NCBI GenBank assembly: GCA_020137815.1
Contig: CM035350.1
Coordinates: 9,641,241 to 9,705,240, forward strand
DNA length: 64,000 nt
Direction of reading: 5' to 3'
Source of the DNA: Hormiphora californensis
Taxonomy: Eukaryota; Ctenophora; Tentaculata; Cydippida; Pleurobrachiidae
The first letter of the stretch is position 1; each line of letters begins with the position of its first letter. The notes under the pieces are model-generated. The model did not search any database, had not been told where the DNA came from, and was given only the letters and a program-made list of their open reading frames with translations. Position numbers and translations under genes: made by a program. Shown here in pieces: positions 30,605-41,012 of this stretch.

Positions 30605-32615
30605 TCCAGGTGGGTTAAAATGGGAAAGTTTCTTAGAGATAAGGTGGGTCAAAGTGGGAAAATTTCTTTGAGATTAGGTGGGTCAAAGTGGGAAATATTC
30701 TTAGAGATAAGGTGGGTCAAAGTGGGAAATATTCTTAGAGATAAGGTGAGTCAAAGTGGGAAAGTTTCTTAGAGATTAGGTGGGTCAAAGTGGGAAAATT
30801 TCTTAGAGATAAGGTGAGTCAAAGTGGGAAAGTTTCTTAGAGATTAGGTGGGTTAAAATGGGAAAGTTTCTTAAAGATTAGGTGGCTCAAAATGGGAAAG
30901 TTTCTTAGAGATTAGGGGGATCAAACTTCAAACTCAAAGTGGGAAAATTTCTTAGAGATTAGGTGGGTCAAAGTGGGAAATTTTCTTAGAGATAAGGTGA
31001 GTCAAAGTGGGAAAGTTTCTTAGAGACTAGGTGGGTCAAAGTGGGAAAGTTTCTTAGAGATAAGGTGAGTCAAAGTGGGAAAGTTTCTTAGATATTAGGT
31101 GGGTTAAAATGGGAAAGTTTCTTAGAGATAAGGTGAGTCAAAGTGGGAAAGTTTCTTAGAGATTAGGTGGGTTAAAATGGGAAAGTTTCTTAGAGATTAG
31201 GTGGCTCAAAGTGGGAAAGTTTCTTAGAGATTAGGTGGGTTAAAATGGGAAAGTTTCTTAGAGATAAGCTGAGTCAAAGTGGGAAAGTTTCGTAGAGATT
31301 AGGTGGCTCAAAGTGGGAAAGTTTCTTAGAGATAAGGTGGGTTAAAATGGGAAAGTTTCTTAGAGATTAGGGGGATCAAACTTCAAACTCAAAGTGGGAA
31401 AATTTCTTAGAGATTAGGTGGGTCAAAGTGGGAAATTTTCTTAGAGATAAGGTGAGTCAAAGTGGAAAAGTTTCTTAGAGATTAGGTGGGTCAAAGTGGG
31501 AAAGTTTCTTAGAGATAAGGTGAATCAAAGTGGGAAAGTTTCTTAGAGATTAGGTGGGTTAAAATGGGAAAGTTTCTTAGAGATTAGGTGGGTCAAAGTG
31601 GGAAAGTTTCTTAGAGATAAGGTGCAGTGAGTCAAAGTGGGAAAGTTTCTTAGAGTGTCGAAAGTTTTTTAGAGATTAGGTGGCTCAAAGTGGGACTGGG
31701 AAAATTTCTTAGAGATAAGGTGGATCAAAGTGGGAAATTTTCTTAGAGATAAGGTGAGTCAAAGTGTGAAAGTTTCTTAGAGATTAGGTGGGTTAAAATG
31801 GGAAAGTTTCTTAGAGATTAGGTGGGTTAAAATGGCAAAGTTTCTTAGAGATAAGGTGAGTCAAAGTGGGAAAGTTTCTTAGAGATTAGGTGGGTTAAAA
31901 TGGGAAAGTTTCTTAGAGATTAGGTGGGTAAAAGTGGGAAAGTTTCTTAGAGATTAGGTGGGTTAAAATGGGAAAGTTTCTTAGAGATAAGGTGAGTCAA
32001 AGTGGGAAATTTTCTTAGAGATAAGGTGAGTTAAGGTGGGTCACAGTGGGAAATTTTCTTAGAGATTAGGTGGGTCAAAGTGGGAAAGTTTCTTAGAGAT
32101 AAGGTGCAGTGAGTCAAAGTGGGAAAGTTTCTTATAGTGTCGAAAGTTTCTTAGAGATAAGGTAAGTCAAAGTGGGAAAGTTTCTTAGAGATTAGGTGGG
32201 TTAAAATGGGAAAGTTTCTTAGAGATTAGGTGGCTCAAAGTGGGACTGGGAAAATTTCTTAGAGATAAGGTGGGTCAAAGTGGGAAAATTTCTTAGAGAT
32301 TAGGTGGGTTAAAATGGGAAAGTTTCTTAGAGATTAGGTGGCTCAAAGTGGGACTGGGAAAATTTCTTAGAGATAAGGTGGGTCAAAGTGGGAAATATTC
32401 TTAGAGATAAGGTGGGTCAAAGTGGGAAATATTCTTAGAGATAAGGTGAGTCAAAGTGGGAAAGTTTCTTAGAGATTAGGTGGGTCAAAGTGTGAAATTT
32501 TCTTAGAGATAAGGTGAGTCAAAGTGTCGAATGTTTCTTAGAGATTAGGTGGGTCAAGGTGGGAAAGTTTCTTAGAGATGAGGTGAGTCAAAGTGGGAAC
32601 GTTTCTTAGAGTGGT
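30605..32615 (+). repeat. 34-bp minisatellite, about 2 kb
   Basis: Roughly 55-60 copies of a unit reading GTCAAAGTGGGAAAGTTTCT then TAGAGATTAGGTGG. Variants (GGTTAAAATGGG, GATAAGGTGAG) alternate in recognisable higher-order order, and longer blocks recur. No spacers, so not a CRISPR array. Confidence 0.95.
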
Positions 32616-32653
32616 TAGATCTAGAGAAGTTAAATCTTGCTTGTTAATTGGTA

Positions 32654-32985
32654 ACATAGACACCTGGCGCGACCCCCGCAGTCCGCAAACATTTGTCGGC
32701 TCCGCCCCCTAAAAAAGGGTCGTGTCTTTCAAGGCTTTTTGCACGCGATCCACTGGACCGATTTACATCCCGCTTGTCGCAAAAGACTGCAAATTTGACT
32801 CAATTCCTGTTGACAGACAAACTTCTAGGGTATTTTCCAGCATATTATGATCGAATTTGTAGTCTTTTGCGACAAACCGGATGCAAATCGGTCCAGTGGA
32901 TCGCGTGCAACATCCCTTGAAAGAAACGACCCTTTTTGGGGCGGAGCCGTCACGTGTGTGCGGGGGTCGCGCCAGGTCTCTATGT
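32654..32985. mobile_element. Palindromic MITE, 332 bp
   Basis: Terminal inverted repeats ACATAGA(C/G)ACCTGGCGCG continue inward over about 140 bases (for example TTTGCACGCGATCCACTGG against CCAGTGGATCGCGTGCAA). No coding capacity and no clear target duplication. Confidence 0.82.
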
Positions 32986-33408
32986 CAGTGTCACCAAGCT
33001 TGTTAAAACATGTTCATGTTGTATTTGATTTGTTTTCATTCACTGAGTACTGACATATGCGCATTTTCCTCGTAACTTGACTGGATCTAATGGCGAGTTC
33101 GTCATATGGAGAACTCTCAGGCGCGCTCACCAGCGCTTATAATTACGCGCTATAATAGCGCCGCGCATTTTACTGTAAAGCCGCGCGCGTGCTCGTTTCG
33201 GCCCGGTCAGAATTTGATGAGTCACCGCACCGAGACGAGACCCGAAATTTTCTTAAACTTTTTGTCTTTTTTATTTTTGTTTGGCATGTGCTTCTTGAAA
33301 ATTTCTCCTTTTTTTGGCATGCGCTAAAGTCCATTTTTATTCAACTGTTCACCCCTCAACTCGTGCGCGTGCGATATTTTAATTTACGCTGCGCGCGCTA
33401 CACGTTAA

Positions 33409-33948
33409 CATGCCACTATTTCACCAGTCGTCAGCACCGCTAAAGTGACTATTCTCAACGTACCACTGGAGACCGAAGGTGTTGGAAAGGACGCCATCAA
33501 TAAATTAGTTTTGCACAACCTTGAATCCAAAAACCCGTGGATCAAATCTAGCAACACCACTGTGGTTGATGTAAAGAGTCACTTTAAAAACAAGCAGTTG
33601 TGCAATGTGGCTCTTAGACTTCCAGTAGCCATCCAGAAGCGTGTACTGGATGATGGTAAGTTATACTACGGGAGATCACGGCTAAATGTTGAGGAGCGCT
33701 TTCACATTCAACAATGCTATAAATGCCAGGGTTTCAACCATGTGAGCAAGGACTGTACTAGTGAAGTCTCAGTCTGTAAACGTTGTGGCGGTGACCATGA
33801 TGTGAAGCAATGCGATGCTACATCTACGAAACTGTGCGTTAATTGCAATAACTCATCGGAGCATAAATCCAGCTCCCATTCTCACTACAGTGGTTATCGT
33901 CTGTGTCCCGTTCGGGTCAGTGTCATTAACAGGATGGCAAAAAACTAG
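33409..33948 (+). CDS. LINE ORF1 protein (zinc-knuckle nucleic-acid binding), start unresolved
   Basis: Open from after the stop at 33406-33408 to TAG at 33946-33948. No in-frame ATG occurs before the conserved part; the first candidate start would be GTG at 33445. Three CCHC-like knuckles are visible: CYKCQGFNHVSKDC, CKRCGGDHDVKQC and a longer CVNC...C. This suits the RNA-binding ORF1 of LINEs. TTTCACCAG|TCGTCAG at about 33420 resembles a splice acceptor, so the N-terminus may be missing, spliced or started at a non-ATG codon. Confidence 0.75.
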   Translation, partial: HATISPVVSTAKVTILNVPLETEGVGKDAINKLVLHNLESKNPWIKSSNTTVVDVKSHFKNKQLCNVALRLPVAIQKRVLDDGKLYYGRSRLNVEERFHIQQCYKCQGFNHVSKDCTSEVSVCKRCGGDHDVKQCDATSTKLCVNCNNSSEHKSSSHSHYSGYRLCPVRVSVINRMAKN

Positions 33949-33950
33949 AG

Positions 33951-36896
33951 ATGTCAGGGGTTCCTCATCTCCGATTTGGAAGCTTGAACTGTTTCTCCCT
34001 TCGTAACAAACTGGAGGAGATTATGGTGCTTATTTCTGAACAGTGCATTGATGTTATGTGCATCACTGAGTCATGGCTTCATGTCGAGGAACATGCGATC
34101 TCAAGACATATCTCTGAATTTGACTATCAGTTGATAAGTTTATCTAGAGGTTCCAGAGGAGGAGGTGTAGCAGTAATATGCAAAAATGGCTTAACTGTGA
34201 AGCGACCGAAGACGAATCGCCAATTTTCGTCATATGAGTGCCTAGTGGTTACAGTGGAAGGACCCGGAGTTCAACTTACTAGAGTAGCTGTTGTGTATCG
34301 TCCACCTGATTCAACAAAACAGGCTGTCTTCTTAGACGAGTTCGAACAATTTTTGTCGGCTTTCTCCACTTTGAATGGACACCTGCTAATCACTGGCGAC
34401 TTTAACATCCATGCTGAAAACCCCAGCTGTAATTTTTCGAACAACTTTATGCAAATAGTTGAAGATCATAACTGGCACCAGAAGATTAACCAGCCGACTC
34501 ATATAAACGGTGGTTGGCTTGACCTGGTTTTAGCAGGAGATGAATATCTGTTGAGTGATGTAGATGTTATACCAACTCCAGAGGTTCCTGATCATTTTCT
34601 TGTATCATTTAATGTTCACTGTGGTTCAGCAAACCGACCATCTCTGAAAAAGACAGTTACATGCCGAGCTATGAGAAAAATAACAGCTGAAGCTATAACA
34701 GATATGATCCAGAAATCTGAACTGAAAGGACCACTGTTTCCTGGCCGCTCTCTTGCTGACTGCGTTGAAATGTACCAGGAGCTTTTACTTGATATATTGG
34801 ATGAACTAGCACCTCTTGAGGAAAAATCTATCCGGGTTGGAGGAAAACCTCAATGGTTTGATAATGCCTGCTACAATGTGCTGAGAAGTCGACGCAAGGC
34901 TGAACGCAAGTACAAAAAGCTTTACAGAAAAAAGCTGCGGAAGCCCACCAGGGTGTCCTTTGAAGAGCTTGATCGAGCTGAGTTGGAGTTTGTGAAAGAA
35001 GTGCGATGTGCACGGTCTGTGTTTCGAAAAGCGAGGAGAGAGTACTTTAGAAGACGTCTTGAAGCTGTCGAAGGAAATCCTTCTGCAACTTATCAACTTC
35101 TGAACTACCTACTTGGTAAAGATAAAACTCCCCGTCAACTACCAACCGTTGCTGATCCTGCCAAACTACCAGAAATGCTAAACGACTTCTTCCATTCGAA
35201 GGTCAGATGTATTTACGATGATATTCGCAACGACCCAGCATTCTCGGAAACTCTGCCTGTCCTTCCGGATTTGACGCCAGAATCGCCAATCTCTCCTGTA
35301 TTTGCATCGTTTAAACCTGTGTCTGATGAACAACTGGTAACAACCATCCGAAGTATGAATCAAAAACATTGTGCTCTCGATCCACTTCCTACTTCGATTT
35401 TAACTGCAGTACTTCCTCATCTTGTTCCCCTCCTGTCAAAAATTGTCAACATGAGCTTATCAGAAGGGGAAGTTCCAGAAAGTCTGAAGAGAGCTATCAT
35501 AAGACCTGCTTACAAAAATTCATCTCTGGATCCGGATGAGCTCAAGAGTTATAGACCCATCTCAAACTTATCTTTCCTCTCGAAAGTGATAGAGAAGTGT
35601 GTGTCAGACCAGTTGATAGGACACATAGAAAAACATGATCTATTTGCTAAGTTCCAATCTGCTTACAGAACTAACCATAGCTGCGAAACTGCTACAGTGA
35701 AGATAGTAAATGACATCCTCATGCAAGTTGACAAAAAATCCCAGGTGATCTTGGTGTTGTTGGATTTGTCTGCCGCTTTCGACACCATTTCTCATTCCAA
35801 ACTATTAAATCGACTTGAGACTGAATATCGAATTGGAGGTCGAGTTCTCAAATGGATAAAGTCATATCTGTCTGGACGGTCTGCTAGGGTCAGGATTGGA
35901 TCCATGGAGTCTAGTTCTAAGCCCATCGAGATTGGCGTTCCCCAGGGATCCATTCTGGGACCTCTTTTGTTCATCTTGTACACAAAGGATCTGGAAAAGA
36001 TTGCTGCTCTATATGGTCTCAGCCTCCATATGTACGCAGATGACTCTCAGCTTTACATCTCCTTTCTGCCAGACTCCATCGCTGATGTCATTGATAGGTT
36101 ACAGAAATGTGTGGCACATATAAGGGTGTGGATGGCACACAATATGCTGAAACTAAATCCTGACAAAACAGAAGTGCTCATCTTGAAGAGTAAATGGAGC
36201 AAAGCAGCAGAAACTGAGACTATTCAAATTGATCCAGAAGAGGAGGAAACGGCAATCGCTCCATCTGCAAGAAACTTGGGTGTAATATTTGACAGTACCC
36301 TATCCATGTCTGATCACGTTACTAAAGTTGTTCGAGCATGTAACTTTCAACTTGTGCAAATGTGGAGGATTGCGGGGAAACTCAACAAGATGCAGAAAAC
36401 GAAGCTGGTGACTACTCTCATCCATAGCCGGCTAGATTACTGCAATTCCCTGTTGTCTTCTATGAAAGATAGTGATCTAAAAAGACTCCAAAAGATACAA
36501 AACGCTGCGACGAGATTTATATACGGCAAGAGGGGCAGACGTGGTGTGACAAAACTGAGAATGAAATCACATTTCTTGCCTGTAAGACAACGAATAGAGT
36601 ATAAAATTTGTTTACTGGTATTCAAGACTCTAAACGGACTATCTCCCCCCTATATGGCTGAAATGTTGGAGAAGCGACCCCAGAAAGTTCAGTCACTCAG
36701 AATTGACAAAGATGAAACTGCACTCAAGGAAATACGGAGAAGTGAGTTTCACTACGACAACACCAAGGGAGCGTTCAGTATTGTAGCTCCAAAACTGTGG
36801 AATGAATTACCACGAGCGATACGTGACTCAGAATCCCTATCATCTTTCAAAACAGCATTGAAGACACACCTCTTCTCTAAAGCATACGGACAGTAA
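33951..36896 (+). CDS. LINE ORF2: AP-endonuclease and reverse transcriptase
   Basis: 981 residues, starting two bases after the ORF1 stop. The N-terminal endonuclease domain has GSLNCFSLRNKLEEI, ITESWL, VYRPPDS, ITGDFNIH and PDHFLVSF. The reverse transcriptase domain (about residues 480-760) has SYRPISNLSFLSKVIEK, LLDLSAAFDTI, GVPQGSILGPLLFILY and the catalytic YADDSQLYISF. The C-terminal part contains the HFLPVRQRIEYKI and LNGLSPPY motifs common in CR1/L2-type elements. It copies its RNA into target DNA by target-primed reverse transcription. No internal stop or frameshift, so it could be a recent and possibly active insertion. Confidence 0.95.
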   Translation: MSGVPHLRFGSLNCFSLRNKLEEIMVLISEQCIDVMCITESWLHVEEHAISRHISEFDYQLISLSRGSRGGGVAVICKNGLTVKRPKTNRQFSSYECLVVTVEGPGVQLTRVAVVYRPPDSTKQAVFLDEFEQFLSAFSTLNGHLLITGDFNIHAENPSCNFSNNFMQIVEDHNWHQKINQPTHINGGWLDLVLAGDEYLLSDVDVIPTPEVPDHFLVSFNVHCGSANRPSLKKTVTCRAMRKITAEAITDMIQKSELKGPLFPGRSLADCVEMYQELLLDILDELAPLEEKSIRVGGKPQWFDNACYNVLRSRRKAERKYKKLYRKKLRKPTRVSFEELDRAELEFVKEVRCARSVFRKARREYFRRRLEAVEGNPSATYQLLNYLLGKDKTPRQLPTVADPAKLPEMLNDFFHSKVRCIYDDIRNDPAFSETLPVLPDLTPESPISPVFASFKPVSDEQLVTTIRSMNQKHCALDPLPTSILTAVLPHLVPLLSKIVNMSLSEGEVPESLKRAIIRPAYKNSSLDPDELKSYRPISNLSFLSKVIEKCVSDQLIGHIEKHDLFAKFQSAYRTNHSCETATVKIVNDILMQVDKKSQVILVLLDLSAAFDTISHSKLLNRLETEYRIGGRVLKWIKSYLSGRSARVRIGSMESSSKPIEIGVPQGSILGPLLFILYTKDLEKIAALYGLSLHMYADDSQLYISFLPDSIADVIDRLQKCVAHIRVWMAHNMLKLNPDKTEVLILKSKWSKAAETETIQIDPEEEETAIAPSARNLGVIFDSTLSMSDHVTKVVRACNFQLVQMWRIAGKLNKMQKTKLVTTLIHSRLDYCNSLLSSMKDSDLKRLQKIQNAATRFIYGKRGRRGVTKLRMKSHFLPVRQRIEYKICLLVFKTLNGLSPPYMAEMLEKRPQKVQSLRIDKDETALKEIRRSEFHYDNTKGAFSIVAPKLWNELPRAIRDSESLSSFKTALKTHLFSKAYGQ

Positions 36897-37525
36897 TTGC
36901 CTTGTAATATCAGTCCTGGGTCCTTTTACTCCAACATAATTTCACATCGGTTTTCCGGGTCCTTCTACTTCGACTTATTTTCCATCACTTCCGGCATCAG
37001 CCCTTTCCCCTTCTGCAAAATCATTCCTGGGTCCTTTTACTTCAACCTAATATCACATCGGTCTCTGGGTCCCTTTACTGTACTGCTTAATCCATATCAG
37101 CTGCAGCGTTATATTATGTTGACTTGTTTTACATGTGTGTTATAATTACTATTAAATTCGTGTGTCACCCAATCATATAATCAATGTGTGAGATGACTAA
37201 TGAAAATAAACTTTTATATAATTTATTGATTGACTCGATGATTCGGACAGTACCTAATGTGCTTACATATTTCTAGTTACCTTAATGTTGAAATCCGCTT
37301 GAGGTAACTAGTAATATTAATTTATTACCGGGTCTGGTTATGTGTTGTCATACTGTACTATGCATATCCAGGCTCGTATAGTGTATGAGCGGATGTTGAT
37401 TTTATTGACATTATAAATTCTGTTTTAATCTTGTAATCTTGTAATCTTGTAAATAAACGCGCAAAAAAATTCCGCGCACGACTTTGGGGGGTGAACAGTT
37501 GAAAAAAATGGACATTACAGACCCC

Positions 37526-37757
37526 TAAAGTACTCCCCAAACTACTATGTCCCTCACTCGGGTTTTGTGAAATTTCCTACGGTCATAATTCCACTCCCTG
37601 ATGAGATAAAGACTTGAAATTTATTTTGCAGGAAGAACTCGACATGATCTCCTCACAAAATAAATTTCAAGTCTCTATCTTATCAGGGGGTGGAGCTATG
37701 GCTGTCTAAAATCCGGTCGCGCGCAGCAAGGGACATAATAGTTTGGGAGGACCTTTA
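37526..37757. repeat. Nested hairpins downstream of the LINE
   Basis: Outer arms CCCAAACTACTATGTCCCT (37536-37554) and AGGGACATAATAGTTTGGG (37726-37744) enclose an inner hairpin at 37596-37688 whose arms are TGATGAGATAAAGACTTGAA and its near-complement. The sequence at 37475-37520 is an inverted match to 33330-33375 on the other side of the LINE (CAACTGTTCACCCC). Confidence 0.75.
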
Positions 37758-37759
37758 GT

Positions 37760-38459
37760 GCGCGCGTTAAACGCCGCGTTTTCCACGGCTTCTAAAGTTT
37801 CAGAGGGCCATTTTTTTGTCCTCAAACTTTTGAAAACTATCAGCACCAAAGAAGGAATTTCCCGGAATTTCATCAGCACCAAAGTCAATTCAGACCTTGG
37901 AGGCTTTTGAACTTTATTATGGTTCACTATAGTGCAGTGTACCATCCAGAATATCAAGAGAGCTCCCCATTCAAAAGATACCGCTCTTATATCTTGAAGT
38001 GGTATCTCCTGGATGTGGTGTCACCTCATCTAGAAGAGACCACATCTAAGTGGTGCGCTCTTGAACTTTTGCATGGTTCACTATCCGTAAAAAGCTCAAA
38101 GATATACATGTCCCTTGAATTGTGCTGCAGTCCCTTCATGCGCTCATGCCACAATACAACTTGTGGCCTGTACCCATATCTAAAAAAGAAAGAAAAAAAG
38201 CAGATATATCTGATCCCACTGGTCACTATCAGTAGTGCACTACTTTAATAATAACTAGCCGTAATGAAATGATCTGAGTGAGAAGATATCTAGATTATTT
38301 TGTTTATTGAGGGACAGCAGAGGCGAAGCTAGGCTGGGTCCAGTGGGTCCAGGACCCACTTTTTGGCCGAGAGAAGAGAAAAAAATAGGAAAACTTGCTA
38401 AAAAAGTGAAAAAATCGACAAAAATAAACAAATAAAACGAATGTGTGCGAGAAAAGCTA
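37760..38459. other. Non-coding stretch
   Basis: No gene recognised. Two diverged TTGAACTTT...ATGGTTCACTAT blocks (37908-37935 and 38061-38085) suggest an old local duplication. Confidence 0.6.
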
Positions 38460-38611
38460 AAGTCGGGTTTTTTTGAAGTTGTCACCCCCCTTTTCGTGTG
38501 CGGAATGTTTTTGCACGTCCTATCACATGTTAAGGTATGGCATGCGCATCAAAATTGATAAATTTCACATGCGTGGTCATTTTGGGGTGACAACTTCAAA
38601 AAATCCGACTT
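38460..38611. mobile_element. TA-flanked MITE family member, copy 1 (152 bp)
   Basis: Inverted termini AAGTCGGGTTTTTTTGAAGT and ACTTCAAAAAATCCGACTT, about 30 bases each, flanked by TA on both sides. A sister copy is at 56381-56539. Confidence 0.88.
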
Positions 38612-38673
38612 TAATGCGGCAGCGCTATTGATCAATGCAATGTGGTGTGTTTCACAGTACACAAATTACTTAC

Positions 38674-38847
38674 CAGCACAATGCGGTACATGACTTGACC
38701 ATGATCCATCCTGCTGACAAGTCAGTTCTGCACTTCCCACAAGGATAAGGTTGGTAGCACATTTTATGGTGGCAGTTGTCCCTGCCGGTGAGACAGCCCA
38801 GCTTCCTTGTGTCGATCCCTCATCAGTAAAGGCAGGACAGTTGGGTG
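38674..38847 (-). CDS. Sushi/CCP domain exon (partial gene)
   Basis: A 174-bp exon of phase 1-1 between acceptor TTTAAG and donor GTAAGT encodes one complement-control (Sushi) repeat of 58 residues: APNCPAFTDEG, TIKCATN, AELTCQQDGSWS and PHC give the four cysteines and the conserved DGSWS tryptophan. Such exons come from secreted or cell-surface multi-Sushi proteins. No neighbouring exons were found within a few kilobases, so the rest of the gene is distant, degraded or absent. Its acceptor AG lies at the edge of the palindromic insertion at 38853. Confidence 0.8.
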
Positions 38848-38852
38848 CTTAA

Positions 38853-39526
38853 AGTAAGAGTGGCGCGCCGTGTTTTCTCACAAAACTTAGTGGATGAACG
38901 GGGAGTACCACCAGGACCATTGGTACGGTATCGAAAATTTCCAATTCTGTCTCGTTCATTAGTTATGACGTAATATGTTCATTATTAAAACTTTTATAAA
39001 ATTGCTCTACAGAAAAATCTGTGCATTGTGGATTGAAATGGATGCTTGCATCGTGTTCAGCGTCAAAAAATAGCCGGGGTACAAAATTTTGGTGTCTCTA
39101 CCTTGTCTGTGATGCGAGATATTGACAAATATCAAAAACGACCAAAGTGAGAGAAAGAGAGTTTGTTACTTTTGGGTGGCACGCACAAACAACTAGCACC
39201 CAAAAATAACAAACTCTCTTTCTCCCATTTTGGTCGTTTTTGATAATTGTCGATATCTCGCGCCACAGACAAGGTAGAGACACCAAAATTTGGTACCCCG
39301 GCTATTTTTTGACGCTGAACACGATGCAAGCATCCATTTCAATCCACAATGCACAGATTTTTCTAAAGAGCAATTTTATAAAAGTTTAAATAATGAACAT
39401 ATTATATACGTCATAACTAATGAACGAGACAGAATTGGAAATTTTCGATACCGTACCAATGGTCCTGGTGGTACTCCCCTTTCATCCACTAAGTTTTGTG
39501 AGAAAACACGGTGCGCCACTCTTACT
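38853..39526. mobile_element. Palindromic TTAA-flanked element, 674 bp
   Basis: Two arms of about 335 bases meet near 39188. Terminal sequence is AGTAAGAGTGGCGCGCCGTG with TTAA at 38849-38852 and 39527-39530, consistent with piggyBac/Kolobok-type target use. No ORF of interest. Confidence 0.87.
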
Positions 39527-39530
39527 TTAA

Positions 39531-41012
39531 TGGAATGAGTAAGGAATTAGTTCATTAATGGAGTTTACAGCTATAGGTCCTGTATTGTACTTTACACAGT
39601 GACATGGCATTTACTGCCCCGGGGATTCACCAACACCCAGTTTGGAGGAGCTAGGCTGTCTCATGGAAGGGTAATGGACTCCTGGGTCTCTATTCGTCGA
39701 CTAACTGGTTTTTTATGCTGAGTGGACTACTGAGGAGGAAGACTGTTCTGTTGCCTGTGATGTACCCGTGGACTGGCTGATGTGTAAGGGGGCGATAGTG
39801 AGCGCACGAAGCGCGAGTTCCAGTTGAAGCAGCCACGGGGAATTTACGCCTCTGTTGCCGAGTGGAGCAATTTACACAGAGGTACTTCTCTGGGCCTTTG
39901 TTAACCTAGCTGGGCCTAGACGGGAACAGACAGGATATTCCAACGTACGAAGCTCTTGTGGATGGACCAGTGGAATCTCGCGGATAAGAAGACAGATTTT
40001 GAAGTGTGTGTTTTTAATTTATAATTGTAATTTTAGTAGTTGGGTTATGTGGGTACGAGTGGGTTAGCATTTTTATTAGTAATCTTAAAGTGTGTTAAAA
40101 AATATTCCTCAGACTCAAAAGAGCCAGAGAAATATTTTTTCTTTTTTAGGGGCATATGTTATGGGTTGGTTCTATGTGATGCTGTTGAGGCTCTACGTCA
40201 GAGTCGCAATAGCATACATGTTTAAAGATATTGTTTAGTCTATCGATTTGGTATTTAGGGTTGACTAAAATTAAGTTCAGGAGCTTCGGTTCCGCACACC
40301 ATCTTTCTTGTCGTTCTCGTATCAAAACCAATCTACAACACTATAGACCTGGCGTTATTATCCTGCTGGCTATCATGAAATACATATATCATAGCACTGG
40401 CAAGTGCCCCGGGAGCCGGACCAAATATCAAAAGTTTTTTTAAGACCCCGGACCCCCATCTGGCCAGAGGGGGGGGTCCGAGGGTCAAAAAATGCACTTT
40501 TCTGAGGTTTACATATGTGATCCAACGGTAGGAAAGTTTTGGATAGGGTAGCTGCCCACCAAGTGTATCAGGAGGCCCTGTTTTTTGAGGTTAACTTTTC
40601 GCCCAAAATGAATGTAAACCTCAAAAAAGCTTGTATTTATGTCACCTACACAGATGAAAATGGTACCAATCGATAGATCTTATCAAGGAGACCAAGTGGT
40701 CAAAGTTTCAGAGCTCTAAGCCATATAGCTGTTCAGATAATTGAGGTTAACTTATCTCCCAAAAAACAACCTTTTGTTGGATAACTTCAGGTCCACAATT
40801 TCACTTTATGCTCCACTTCCTGAAGAGACGGCTAGGACCTGGGCCTTGAAACTTGGCAGTTATGATCCTGAGATGGTGAACTAAAAATCTGATGTAACGA
40901 TTTTTGATTTAGGCCCTAGTTCCTGAAAATCTGAAATATTGAGGTTTACATTTCAAAAAGTGTGTGTGTTAAACTAAGAGACTGATCCATACCTACTCGC
41001 TTAGATAACATA
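39531..41012. other. Stretch upstream of calaxin
   Basis: No gene recognised. 40425-40495 is GC-rich with a near-palindrome around GGACCCCCATCTGGCCAGAG; 40600-40960 has several GAGGTTxACTT motifs. Confidence 0.6.

Larger units (their letters stand above)
33000..37235 (+). mobile_element. Non-LTR retrotransposon (LINE; Jockey/CR1/L2-like), apparently intact ORF2
   Basis: Carries a zinc-knuckle ORF1 and an uninterrupted 981-residue ORF2 with endonuclease and reverse transcriptase. The 3' UTR (36897-37235) has about four diverged copies of a CCTGGGTCCTTTTACT-containing unit, then AATAAA at about 37206 and ends near TTTATTGATTGACTC, resembling short-repeat tails of CR1/L2 types. The 5' boundary is not determined. 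The GC-rich block 33110-33410 may be its 5' UTR. Confidence 0.85.

Noticed and set aside
30605-32615. Possible CRISPR-like array
   Set aside because: Units are contiguous with no unique spacers, and the context is an animal genome.
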